From assembly GCF_004365705.1 (NCBI RefSeq), contig NZ_SOBN01000001.1, forward strand, positions 4,574,001-4,638,000: DNA of 64,000 nucleotides, in the 5' to 3' direction. Both the position numbers and the translations under genes were made by a program. The stretch comes from Streptomyces sp. 846.5 (GTDB lineage: Bacteria > Actinomycetota > Actinomycetes > Streptomycetales > Streptomycetaceae). Positions 53,494-62,214 of this stretch are shown here, in pieces (position 1 is the stretch's first letter; every line of letters starts with the position of its first letter). The notes beneath the pieces are model-generated. The model ran no database searches. It was not told the origin of the DNA and saw nothing but the letters and a program-made list of their open reading frames with translations.

Positions 53494-54306
53494 TCAGCCG
53501 ACGACGGCGACCGGGGCGTTCCAGTAGCTGGTGTCGATGCTGAGGGTGACGCTGCTGAGGGTCACGGTGTGGCCGCCCAAGTACTGCCGGGCGCGGGTCC
53601 GGCCGGGCCACAGGGGGTCCGGGAGGGCGGGGTCCGCGGTCGAGGTGATGACCGTGGAGGTGTCGCTGACCCAGCGGGCAATCCACAGGTCGTCCGGCAG
53701 GGCGGGCGCTCCGGCCTGTGCGGCTGCGCTCAGCTGGGTGATGCCGGAGTCGGCGCTGCTGTAGAAGCCGGCCCGGTAGCCCCTGGCGTGCACGGCGGTG
53801 TCCCAGGCCTGGGTGTAGGCGAGTACGGAGGCGGCGACGGTCGGGTCTGCCGCGTCGTAGGCCTCCATGTCCAGGTAGATCGGACTGCCGGGGTCGATGC
53901 CGAGCGCGGACGCGTCCGCCGCGGCGTCCAGGCCGTCGGTCCGGCCCTGTGCCGCGGCCGTGGTGGTGTCGGCGCTGATCAGGGCGGAGGAGGTCTTCCG
54001 GGGGGCTTGCGCCCCGACGTAGATCGGGACGATCTGCCAGCCGGAGGAGCTCACACTGCTGACCCAGGCGCTGGTGAGCTGGGGCTGGCTGCAGGCCCGG
54101 TTGCTGCCGCCGATGTAGACGCCGACGCCGCCGAAGGTGTTGCCGCCGTCGGCCCTCCAGGCGTTCATCGTGGTGAGGGCGGGGGCGGCGCAGGCGTCGA
54201 AGACCTGACCGGTGAAGGTCCTCGCGGTCGTGCCGGAAGGGGTGGGCGCGGCGCCGAGGGCGCCGAGGGCGGCCAGCACGGCGGCGAGGCGGAGTGCGGT
54301 GGGCAC
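53494..54306 (-). CDS. Secreted DUF1906 (Rv2525c-like) glycoside-hydrolase-like protein
   Basis: This 270-residue exported protein has a signal peptide in residues 1-20. Its TIM-barrel domain has FDACAAPALTTMNAW, GVYIGG, IVPIYVG and IYLDMEAYD (D146, E148, D151), the putative catalytic acids. Rv2525c is a Tat-exported wall protein of Mycobacterium with GH25-like topology. A wall-glycan role is plausible but unproven. The GTG start is at 54306. It follows the trypsin-NACHT gene on the same strand with a 99-bp gap that has its own AT-rich TACAAC box. Confidence 0.8.
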   Translation of the reverse strand: MPTALRLAAVLAALGALGAAPTPSGTTARTFTGQVFDACAAPALTTMNAWRADGGNTFGGVGVYIGGSNRACSQPQLTSAWVSSVSSSGWQIVPIYVGAQAPRKTSSALISADTTTAAAQGRTDGLDAAADASALGIDPGSPIYLDMEAYDAADPTVAASVLAYTQAWDTAVHARGYRAGFYSSADSGITQLSAAAQAGAPALPDDLWIARWVSDTSTVITSTADPALPDPLWPGRTRARQYLGGHTVTLSSVTLSIDTSYWNAPVAVVG

Positions 54307-54405
54307 AGGGGTTCCTTGAGCTGCGGAGCTGGATACCGGTCGGCCAGTTGTAGCATCCGGGGCCGTCCGGTACGTATGCGTCGCTGCTCCGTTGGAGGGA
54401 CCCTC

Positions 54406-57400
54406 CTAGGGAATGGTGAAGCGGGTGACGGAGAGGGGTGGGTGGGCCTGGCCCACGCCGAAGATGGACAACTCGACGGTGGGGTCGTGGTGGTGGAGCT
54501 CGACCTCGCAGCCGTGGAGGTCGGCGAGGGCTGCCTGCAGGCGGGGCCGGTCTACGGAGAGGTCGGCGGTCGCGATGACGAGTCTGCGCAGTTCGGGGTA
54601 GCAGCGCGGGAGTTCGTCCAGCAGGTCGAAGGCCAGCGGCAGGGCCAGTTCGAGTTCGGTGATCTGCGGCAGCGGGGGTTGTTTCCGCAGCAGCCGCAGG
54701 TCCTGGTGGGCGACCCTGAGCCAGTGCAGCCGGGGGAGGCGGCCGAGCTGCCCGGCCACACCGGCGAGGTGACTGCCCGCCAGGTAGAGGCGCTCCAGTC
54801 CGGTGGCGGTGAACAGCTGCTCCTCCAGGACGGCCTCGGGGACGTCGTACCGGCCGATGAAGAGGTGGGTGAGGCCGGGAGGCAGCCGCAGCCCTGGGAG
54901 TTCCTGGGAGGAGACGATGCCGAGCACATGGAGTGTCTCCACCTCGGCCAGGGTGTCCAGGCCGGTCAGGAAGGAGCAGGTGTGCAGGTACAGGTCCTCG
55001 ATCCGGCTGTCCTTGACCGGTGACAGATCGATGGGGGCGGTGCAGTCGCTCAGCCAGAAGTTGCGGGGGTGCGCCCGGCGCAGGACCGGGGCCAGGTCGA
55101 GCGGGTACGGGTTGTCGTGGAGGCGGAGCTGGTCGACTTCGGGGGGCAGCTGTTCCAGGTCGGTCGGAGTGAGGTCGCCCGAGCACTCGATCCGTGGGCG
55201 GCCGCCCAGCTCGGCGATGAACTCCAGGTGCTCGCGGGACTTGGCGATGAAGCGCAGGTTGTTGATGGTGTGGTCGAGGTGGGCGACCACCTCCTCGCCG
55301 TATTCGCGGGTGTCGAAACGGTCCCAGGAGGAGGCGAGATGGCCGCGGACGGAGATGGACGGGTGGTCGGCGTACCGCCGCAGCAGCGGGACGGCCTGGC
55401 TGGTGGCGATGGCGGTGGCGGTGACCACGACGGCGTGGGCGGTGGCGTCGTCCAGGCCCTCGGGGCCGGGGAGCAGGTCGAGGACGAGCGGGCCGACCGC
55501 GGCCAGGTTCTTCGCGGCCTCCTCGTCGCGGGGCGGGATCACGGCGGCGGTGCCGTCGAGGACGGACTGACGGACCGCGGGGTCGAGTTCGGTGGCGTGC
55601 TCCAGGCAGGTGGCGGCGAGCAGCCGCTGCCGGTCGCTGTCCAGGGCCAGCAGGCCGCGCAGCAGCCGGGCGCGTTCCCGGGGGCGGCCGTGGCCCACGG
55701 CCATCCGGATCACGTCGTGCCACTGGTCGTCGTGGGCGTTGGCGACCAGCAGGCCGAAGTCCTCGTCCTCGACGGCGGCCTTGGCGGCCAGGTAGTCCTG
55801 GAAGGTGCGGTGCACGAAGCAGACGGTCTCGGCGGTGGGCAGCTGCAGCAGCCCGCTGCGGACCAGGAGATGGTGCAGCACCTGCTCGGCGTCGGCGGTG
55901 ATGGCCGGCATGGCCGGCAGCACCTCCTCCAGCTTGCGGACGGCCAGGTCGCGTTCGATCTCCACCGCGCCGTTCCTGGCCAGCCAGTACGCGAGCCGCT
56001 GGAGCAGCTGGATCTGCTGGTCGACCGTCAGCCGGAGCCCGTCCTGGCCGAGGATGCCGCGCTCGCGGTCGCGGCGGACCAGCAGCATCTCCAGGGCGGC
56101 GGCGTAGAGCTCCATCCGGCCCTCGGGGAGGTAGCCGTTGCGGTCCCGGTTGAGGGCGCAGATCAGGGCGCACATCAGCGGGCTGGTGGCGAGGCGGCCC
56201 AGGTCCTGTTTGGCGACCACGGCGGTGTGCAGCTTCTCGTGCCACACCGGCAGCCGGGGGTCGTCCCCGGCGGCGGTGTGCCATTTGCCGATGAAGGCGG
56301 AGACGTCGTTGCGGCTCATCGGCAGCAGTTCCAGCTCGGTGAAGCCCGCCGGGGTCAGCCAGCCCTCGCGGACGGCGGTGGGGCGGGTGGTGACGACGTA
56401 GCGGCAGTCGGGGTAGGCGTCCAGCAGGTCCAGCAGCCAGCGGCGGGTCCGGGCCCGGTCGGCCTCCGGGACCTCGTCCACTCCGTCGACCAGCAGCAGG
56501 ACGCGGCCCGCCGCCATCTGCGCGGTGACCCAGCCGGCCGCCCCCGGGCTGCCGGTGAGCGGCTTGGCGACGGTGGCCAGGAACTCCTCCGGGCTGGGGA
56601 GTTCGGCCCGCTGGGCCACCGAGCGCAGCCGGATCAGCAGCGGGACGCTGTCGCCCAGCTCGGAGAGGGCGGGCGGCAGGTCGCGGCGGGCGGTGGCGGT
56701 GGCGAGCCACTGCAGCAGGGTGGTCTTCCCCGAGCCGGCCGATCCCCGTACCAGCACCCGGCGGTGGCCGGCGAGGGCCTGTTCGGCGCGCTGGGCGACC
56801 GGCCCCTGCTCGTCGGTCTCGCGGGCAGGGGAGCCGCCGAGCAGTTCCAGGCTGAGGTAGCTGGTGTCCAGCGGCCAGAACTCCTCCTCGTCGCCGCCCC
56901 GGCTCAGGCCGATGATGTGCAGGGTGCTGGACTGCTTGACGACGAAAGCGCGCAGCCGCTCCTCGAAGTCGTCGACCGGGGTGCGGATGTCCTTCCAGGC
57001 GAGGACCAGGTTGTGCTGGTCGCAGGTGGCCTTGAACGAGGGGGACTCCAGGATGGACGCGGCCGGGGTGAGCTCCAGGCGGCCGTGCTGCCACTGGGTG
57101 GGGTCGGCGCGGACGACGCCGACCAGGCGGTTCTCCGCGAACACGGCCGCTCCGGAGAACCCGGACCAGGGTGAGCCGCCGTCAGGTCGCGCGGCGGGCG
57201 CTCCGTGCAGGCTGTCCAGGACGTGCCGGTGCCGCAGCAGGCCCGATCCCGGCTTGAGCGTGCCGACGAGCTGCTCCCCGTCCAGCTCGCCGTCGGCGTC
57301 GCGCTGCATGTGCGGGTAGCCGACGGCGTGCGCCCCGGGGCGCGGGGTCAGGTCCTTGACCCGGCCCCAGACCAGGGTGCTGAACTCGCGGAAGCCCTCC

Positions 57401-57639
57401 GGCAGGACCAGCTCGTGCGCGGCGACCAGCAGGGCGGCGTCGCACTCCTCGTCGTACCGGTTCCACACGACGGTGCAGCGCTGTGGACCGGTGCCGTCGG
57501 GGACGACCACCGTGGCCGGGGCCTTCTCGTCGACCAGGTGAGCCGCCGTCAGGACCAGCCAGGGGGTGAGCAGATACCCGCTTCCCTGGCTCGTCCCCTG
57601 GACCGCCGCTATGCGTTGCCGCTGGGGGTGTGCCGACAT
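54406..57639 (-). CDS. Trypsin-NACHT-LRR STAND NTPase (candidate conflict/immune effector)
   Basis: This is a 1077-residue multidomain protein. Residues 1-200 form a trypsin-like serine protease with H34 (LTAAH), D67 (ECDAALL) and S162 (GFSGAAVF), so the triad is intact. Residues 290-600 are a NACHT/STAND NTPase: Walker A RGSAGSGKTTL (G299-T307, K305), Walker B LLLVDGVDE (D385, D388, E389), VVTTRP sensor and FVHRTFQDYLAA. A helical part to about 750 leads to leucine-rich-like repeats (about 780-1000; LEQLPPEVDQLRL, then PPGLTHLFIG, TGLERLYLAG). Such architectures are known from NTPase-driven conflict systems. It is coupled to a Trypco2-like gene with 1 bp between stop and start. It could also be a developmental regulator. 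Confidence 0.85.
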   Translation of the reverse strand: MSAHPQRQRIAAVQGTSQGSGYLLTPWLVLTAAHLVDEKAPATVVVPDGTGPQRCTVVWNRYDEECDAALLVAAHELVLPEGFREFSTLVWGRVKDLTPRPGAHAVGYPHMQRDADGELDGEQLVGTLKPGSGLLRHRHVLDSLHGAPAARPDGGSPWSGFSGAAVFAENRLVGVVRADPTQWQHGRLELTPAASILESPSFKATCDQHNLVLAWKDIRTPVDDFEERLRAFVVKQSSTLHIIGLSRGGDEEEFWPLDTSYLSLELLGGSPARETDEQGPVAQRAEQALAGHRRVLVRGSAGSGKTTLLQWLATATARRDLPPALSELGDSVPLLIRLRSVAQRAELPSPEEFLATVAKPLTGSPGAAGWVTAQMAAGRVLLLVDGVDEVPEADRARTRRWLLDLLDAYPDCRYVVTTRPTAVREGWLTPAGFTELELLPMSRNDVSAFIGKWHTAAGDDPRLPVWHEKLHTAVVAKQDLGRLATSPLMCALICALNRDRNGYLPEGRMELYAAALEMLLVRRDRERGILGQDGLRLTVDQQIQLLQRLAYWLARNGAVEIERDLAVRKLEEVLPAMPAITADAEQVLHHLLVRSGLLQLPTAETVCFVHRTFQDYLAAKAAVEDEDFGLLVANAHDDQWHDVIRMAVGHGRPRERARLLRGLLALDSDRQRLLAATCLEHATELDPAVRQSVLDGTAAVIPPRDEEAAKNLAAVGPLVLDLLPGPEGLDDATAHAVVVTATAIATSQAVPLLRRYADHPSISVRGHLASSWDRFDTREYGEEVVAHLDHTINNLRFIAKSREHLEFIAELGGRPRIECSGDLTPTDLEQLPPEVDQLRLHDNPYPLDLAPVLRRAHPRNFWLSDCTAPIDLSPVKDSRIEDLYLHTCSFLTGLDTLAEVETLHVLGIVSSQELPGLRLPPGLTHLFIGRYDVPEAVLEEQLFTATGLERLYLAGSHLAGVAGQLGRLPRLHWLRVAHQDLRLLRKQPPLPQITELELALPLAFDLLDELPRCYPELRRLVIATADLSVDRPRLQAALADLHGCEVELHHHDPTVELSIFGVGQAHPPLSVTRFTIP

Positions 57640-57640
57640 C

Positions 57641-57973
57641 TCAGGCGCCGGCCCCGAAGCGCGAGGTGCCGGCCGGGCGGTCGTCGCCGACCTCGACCGG
57701 GGCGCCGGTCGCGGCGTCCTTGGGCGTCAGGGTGAAGGACACCCGGTGCGTGGTCGCCCGCGAGGCCTTGGCCTCGGCCTCGGCGCTGAGCACCCAGGCC
57801 TTCACCCCGCCCTTGGCGCCGGCCTCCCGGCGGAGCTCCACGGCGAAGTCCATCTGGATCGGGCCGACCTCGAAGCGGATCGGGGCGCCGGCCGCGTCCG
57901 CGGCGGCCCGGACCAGTTGTTCGCGGACGGCTCGGACTGCGGTGGAGAGTTCGATCTCGCTGAAGTCGGACAC
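57641..57973 (-). CDS. Trypco2-like small protein, partner of trypsin-NACHT
   Basis: This 110-residue protein fits the trypsin-co-occurring domain 2 type: IELSTAVRAVREQLVRAAAD helix, FEVGPIQMDFAVELRREAG strand pair, GVKAWVLSAEAEAKAS, then THRVSFTLTPK. Its stop TGA is followed by one base and the ATG of the protease-NTPase, so the two are almost certainly co-translated. By comparison with its family it may be the protease substrate, inhibitor or sensor adaptor. GTG start at 57973. The tail (ATGAPVEVGDDRPAG) looks flexible and could be a cleavage site. Confidence 0.8.
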   Translation of the reverse strand: MSDFSEIELSTAVRAVREQLVRAAADAAGAPIRFEVGPIQMDFAVELRREAGAKGGVKAWVLSAEAEAKASRATTHRVSFTLTPKDAATGAPVEVGDDRPAGTSRFGAGA

Positions 57974-58033
57974 GGATCCCCCGGATGCGGCGTGAGCTGG
58001 AGATCCGACGGTACGACAGGTCCGCGCCCCCCG

Positions 58034-60895
58034 TCAGCGGTTCCGGCTGCTCACCGGTTCCGGCAGGCTCAGCGGCTGCGTCTCCGCCACGGGGCTGCGG
58101 CGGCGCAGCCACCAGGTCTCGGCGCCGACGGCCAGTAGCAGCAGGATCGCGGTGGCGATGCTGACGGCCGCGCCGAGGGTGGCGTGCGGCGGGGCCAGCC
58201 GCAGCGTGACGGTGTGCTGCCCGGTCGGCACGGCCACGGTGACCAGGCCCTGGTCGGCGGAGAGCAGCGGCGTGGACTTGCCGTCGACGGTGGCGACCCA
58301 GCCGGACTGGTCGGCGTCGGCGACCACCAGGTAGCCGGCGCCCTTGGCGTCGACCCGGGTGGTGACGGTGTCGGTGCCGTCGTCGGTGACGTCCACGCTC
58401 GCGGACTGCCCGGAGGCGGCCGGGCCGGGGGAGTTGAGCACGACCTGGTCGGCGCCGACCTTGCCGGAGGAGAGCAGCGCGAGCCGGGCCGCCTGGTCGG
58501 GCACGACCGTGGCGGTGGAGGCCCAGCGGATCCTGGGCTGGGCGTTGAGCCGCAGGTAGATCGCGGAGCTGTCGACATGGACCAGCCGCAGCCCGTCGTC
58601 CTCGCCCTCGACGGTGGAGAGCGCGAGTGCCCCCTGGTCGGCGGCGAGGGTGAGCGCGGCGGGCCCGTGCAGGGTGAGGCTCGCGGTCAGCTTTGTTCCG
58701 GCGGCCACGGTGTCGGCGGTGACCGGGACGGTGAACTCGGCGCCCCTGGCCATGGTGTTGGTGCGCCGGCTAGTGGTGGAGACCACCTTGCCGGAGGCGT
58801 CCTTGATCACCACGTCGAGGGTGGAGCCGGAGTCGGTCTTCGGCCTCGTGGTCGCGGTCACGCCCACCGCGCGCAGCGGACCGGTCTGCGGGACCGGGAC
58901 GGTGACCGTGACGCCGGGCTGCAGCGTGGTGGTGGTCGCGTCCTTGGCCGCCGTCACCGTGGTGCCGAACACCGGGTCGGTCGGGGACATCACGAAGTAC
59001 TTGGTGCCGAGCAGGTCCAGCACCGGGCTGACGGCCTCGTCGTGGTCGGGGTTGAAGTCGATGTAGGTCTCGAAGTAGATGGGGTTGCCCGGGATCTGCT
59101 GGACCAGCGGGGCGAAGGCGGCGTTGATGAAGGTGTGTCCGTTCACCGAACGCAGGTCGTAGGCGACGCTGGTGCCGAACACCATGCCGGTGTAGGAGGA
59201 GGCGAAGCGCTCGCCGCCGAGATTGGCGGCCAGGTAGGTGTGGGTGTCCGTCTTCGGGTAGAAGGCGCTGGTGCTGGACTTCGCGTAGTACGCCGACATG
59301 TAGGCCCCGCCCTGGACGGCCACCAGCAGCGGCAGCGCGGCCGCGGCGGCGAAGCGCAGGGCGCGCAGCGCCCGGTTGTCGCCGCCGGAGGCCGGGTCGG
59401 GGCGGCGCACCAGGCGCAGGACCAGGGCGCAGGCGCCGGCGGCGGCCAGCAGCAGCGCGCCGATCAGCAGATGGTGCCTGAACGCCTGGATCGACGCCTT
59501 CTTGCCGGTGGCGACCACGGCGTGGTGGCCGTCCACGACCAGTACGGCGCCCAGCGCGAGCACACCGGCGCCCAGCACGACGGGCCAGAACCGCAGCAGC
59601 GCCAGACGGCCCGTCAGCCGGCCGAGCTCGGCACGGCGGCGCAGCAGCAGGTCGAAGCCGACTGCGGCGAGGACGGCGAGCAGGAAGTCGAGGATGCTGC
59701 GGCTGCGGCCGATGTAGTTGGCGGCGAACAGGGCCCGCGCCACCGGCAGTTTCTGCAGCAGCTCCAGCGGTGCGCCGCCGACATAGATCAGCAGGGTCCA
59801 GCCCGCGGCGAGGGCGAACAGCACGATCCACGCGCTCCGCGGCAGCAGCGCTCGGCCCCGGCGCGGCATCGCCAGCGCGACCAGCACCAGCACCACGGCG
59901 GCGGCGCTGATGTACGACATGGCTTCGACGAGGTTGGGCCCGAGGATGAACAGCGGCAGCTGGGTGACGTTGGCGGTGCCGAACACCCAGGGACTGAACG
60001 ACTCCAGCAGGTTGATCGCGGCCAGGTGCATCTGCGGGGTCTGCGCGCGCCCCTCGACCAGCCAGGTCGGGTAGAAGTAGAGGAAGCCCACCAGCTGGAA
60101 CATCGCGAGCCCGGCGCCCGCCGCCGTCCCGCCGAGCGCGCCCAGCGCGACCAGGGCCAGCCGCTTTGGAGTCCCCCGGTACTCGGCGAGCAGCCGGACC
60201 ACGGTGTAGATGCCGGCCGTCAGCATGGTGTAGGCCGTCACCGAGGGGAAGCCGCCCAGCAGCAGCGAGGCGACGGGTACCGCGACCAGGGCCGCGTCAC
60301 GCACCCGGCGTTCCTGGATCAGCCGCTCCAGGGTCCAGAACAGCACCGGGATGAAGGCCGCGACCCGGGTCTGCGGGAAGCCCACCCAGGACACCATGAA
60401 GGCACTGCCGGCGAAGATCAGGCCGCCGGTGACCGCGGCGGCGGGGGAGATCCGGAGCCTGCGCAGGAAGAGGAAGCTGCCCGCGACGGCGCAGACGATC
60501 TCCAGCAGCCGCCCGTAGGCGGGGGCGATCCAGGTCGGCAGCAGGTAGTACGGGATGCTCAGCGGCGACAGCAGGGCCTGGTTGGGGACGTTGCCGAGGT
60601 TGGTGCCGCCGGCCTCGTAGGGGTTCCAGCCGGTCCCCTCGCCCTTCTGCAGCTCCTGCTTGAACAGGATGGTCGAGGGCAGTTCGGAGGTGTAGGTGTC
60701 GTCCAGCAGCCAGTTGTGGGTGGGCGGCCCGCTGAGACCGGCGTCCGACCAGGGACTCTGACTGACCATCTCGTCGGTGGCGGTCAGGGTCGAGTTGCCG
60801 ACCAGTTGGCCGCCGATGCCCCAGAGCGCGAACAGCACGGCAGCGAGGACTGCCAGCACGCTCAGCGGGCGTGGCATGGTGCGGCGTCGGAGCAT
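58034..60895 (-). CDS. YfhO-family membrane protein
   Basis: This 953-residue polytopic protein belongs to the YfhO family. Residues 10-480 contain about 11 helices (LSVLAVLAAVLFALWGIGG, then AFMVSWVGFPQTRVAAFIP). The C-terminal 450 residues form an extracytoplasmic domain, followed by a last helix (LGAAVSIATAILLLLAVGA, residues 910-930). YfhO proteins are GT-C-fold-like and act in glycosylation of wall or lipoteichoic polymers in Gram-positives. The ATG is at 60895, and an ATG at 60877 (MPRPLS) is also possible. It diverges from a GT2 glycosyltransferase, likely a donor-lipid maker. Confidence 0.85.
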   Translation of the reverse strand: MLRRRTMPRPLSVLAVLAAVLFALWGIGGQLVGNSTLTATDEMVSQSPWSDAGLSGPPTHNWLLDDTYTSELPSTILFKQELQKGEGTGWNPYEAGGTNLGNVPNQALLSPLSIPYYLLPTWIAPAYGRLLEIVCAVAGSFLFLRRLRISPAAAVTGGLIFAGSAFMVSWVGFPQTRVAAFIPVLFWTLERLIQERRVRDAALVAVPVASLLLGGFPSVTAYTMLTAGIYTVVRLLAEYRGTPKRLALVALGALGGTAAGAGLAMFQLVGFLYFYPTWLVEGRAQTPQMHLAAINLLESFSPWVFGTANVTQLPLFILGPNLVEAMSYISAAAVVLVLVALAMPRRGRALLPRSAWIVLFALAAGWTLLIYVGGAPLELLQKLPVARALFAANYIGRSRSILDFLLAVLAAVGFDLLLRRRAELGRLTGRLALLRFWPVVLGAGVLALGAVLVVDGHHAVVATGKKASIQAFRHHLLIGALLLAAAGACALVLRLVRRPDPASGGDNRALRALRFAAAAALPLLVAVQGGAYMSAYYAKSSTSAFYPKTDTHTYLAANLGGERFASSYTGMVFGTSVAYDLRSVNGHTFINAAFAPLVQQIPGNPIYFETYIDFNPDHDEAVSPVLDLLGTKYFVMSPTDPVFGTTVTAAKDATTTTLQPGVTVTVPVPQTGPLRAVGVTATTRPKTDSGSTLDVVIKDASGKVVSTTSRRTNTMARGAEFTVPVTADTVAAGTKLTASLTLHGPAALTLAADQGALALSTVEGEDDGLRLVHVDSSAIYLRLNAQPRIRWASTATVVPDQAARLALLSSGKVGADQVVLNSPGPAASGQSASVDVTDDGTDTVTTRVDAKGAGYLVVADADQSGWVATVDGKSTPLLSADQGLVTVAVPTGQHTVTLRLAPPHATLGAAVSIATAILLLLAVGAETWWLRRRSPVAETQPLSLPEPVSSRNR

Positions 60896-61234
60896 CGTTG
60901 TTGTCCCAGGCAGGTGCGTCGCGGACAGGAGGAGGCCGGCGGCGCCGGCTCCGGACAGTCAGTGTGAGCGTAGGGGAGGTGCGTGCGGGTCGCCCGGGAG
61001 GGGTGCTGTTCGGCGAATCCGCATGGATTGCGGCTCCGAGGTTCCTGTGAACATCCTGGGAGCCCCGGCTCCGTCCCCGGACCCCCCGGGGCCGATCATC
61101 CCGCGAAAATGAGAGGATAGCCAAAACCCTGTGCCCCTGGATAACGTATGGGCTGCTGTGCGGGGGGATGACAGCACTTCAAGATTCGCCTCCGAGCGTT
61201 ACCCGGCCGGGGGCTCCCGAGAGGAATACCCAGC
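60896..61234. promoter_or_regulatory. Divergent region, yfhO / GT2 glycosyltransferase
   Basis: No gene is seen in these 339 bp. Strong GC hairpins occupy 61059-61098 (GGAGCCCCGGCTCC, then CCCCGGACCCCCCGGGG). An AT-richer stretch (61104-61150, GCGAAAATGAGAGGATAGCC and GGATAACGTATGGG) precedes the GT2 gene and is the likely promoter. GAGAGGAA at 61220 is its ribosome-binding site. Confidence 0.5.
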
Positions 61235-62191
61235 GTGATGCTCACCGATCCCGCCCGGCCGCTCAAGGAAGCCGACGCCGCGGCGGCCGCGGCCGATCAG
61301 GCCGACACACCGCATGTCTCGATCGTCCTCCCCTGCTACAACGAGGAGGACCATCTGCTTCTCGAGCTGCAGCGGATCACCAAGGCCATGGACGAGTCCG
61401 GCTACAGCTACGAGCTGCTGGCCGTCGACGACGCCTCCACGGACGGCACCCTCAAGGTCATCCAGGAAGCTGAGCTGGAGTTTCCGCATCTGCGGGCGAT
61501 CGCCTTCCGCCGCAACGGCGGGGCCGGCACCGTGCGCAGGATCGGCTCGCAGATGGCCCGGGGCGAGATCGTGGTCTGGACCGACGCGGACATGACCTAC
61601 CCCAACGAGCGGATCCCTGAGCTGGTCCGACTGCTCGACGAGGACCGCAGCATCGACCAGGTCGTCGGCGCCCGCACCACCGAGGAGGGCTCGCACAAAA
61701 TCCTCCGGGTCCCCGCCAAATGGGTTGTCAGGAAGATCGCAGAAAAACTGGCGGGCCAACGTATCCCGGACCTGAACTCCGGGTTGCGGGCAATGCGACG
61801 GGACATTGCGCTTCCGTATCTTCGGCTGCTTCCGCCGGGATTCTCCTGCGTCACGACGATCACCCTGGCATTCCTGTCGAATCAGCACGACATCAGCTAC
61901 CTGCCGATCGACTACGCCAAAAGGGCGGGTAAGTCCAAGTTTCGGTTCGTCAAGGATGCCTACCGGTACATCCTTCAGGTCCTCCGCATGGTCATGTACT
62001 TCAACCCGCTCAAGGTGCTCATGCCGCTCGCCCTGTGGCTGATCGGCATCGGCATCGCCAAGGGCGTCTTCGACATGGTGACGCACCCGGTGCGGTTCGC
62101 CGTGAACACCGTGCTGATCTTCATCACGGGCCTGCTGATCGCCTCGCTGGCGCTGCTGGCCGACCTGATCGTGCGGTCCCGGCAGGACTGA
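61235..62191 (+). CDS. GT2 glycosyltransferase (polyprenyl-phosphate type)
   Basis: This 318-residue enzyme is of the DPM1/GtrB-like GT2 type. It has SIVLPCYNEEDHLLLEL, VDDASTDGT, and TDADMTYPN (DxD). Two C-terminal membrane helices (about 250-275 and 290-310) place its active site on the inner leaflet. It would load a sugar onto polyprenyl phosphate for use outside, for example by YfhO. The start is GTG at 61235 or ATG at 61238. Base use is uneven: about 59% GC in the 300 bp from 61681, by hand count, against 67-70% elsewhere in the gene. Confidence 0.88.
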   Translation: MMLTDPARPLKEADAAAAAADQADTPHVSIVLPCYNEEDHLLLELQRITKAMDESGYSYELLAVDDASTDGTLKVIQEAELEFPHLRAIAFRRNGGAGTVRRIGSQMARGEIVVWTDADMTYPNERIPELVRLLDEDRSIDQVVGARTTEEGSHKILRVPAKWVVRKIAEKLAGQRIPDLNSGLRAMRRDIALPYLRLLPPGFSCVTTITLAFLSNQHDISYLPIDYAKRAGKSKFRFVKDAYRYILQVLRMVMYFNPLKVLMPLALWLIGIGIAKGVFDMVTHPVRFAVNTVLIFITGLLIASLALLADLIVRSRQD

Positions 62192-62214
62192 CCGACCGGC
62201 CGAACGCTTCCCCC

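Noticed and set aside
53426-57094. 1222-codon open frame on the minus strand in another phase across the trypsin-NACHT and DUF1906 genes
   Set aside because: Its product is an arginine/proline/glycine-rich shadow typical of high-GC DNA. The trypsin-NACHT frame has recognisable domains and normal codon bias.
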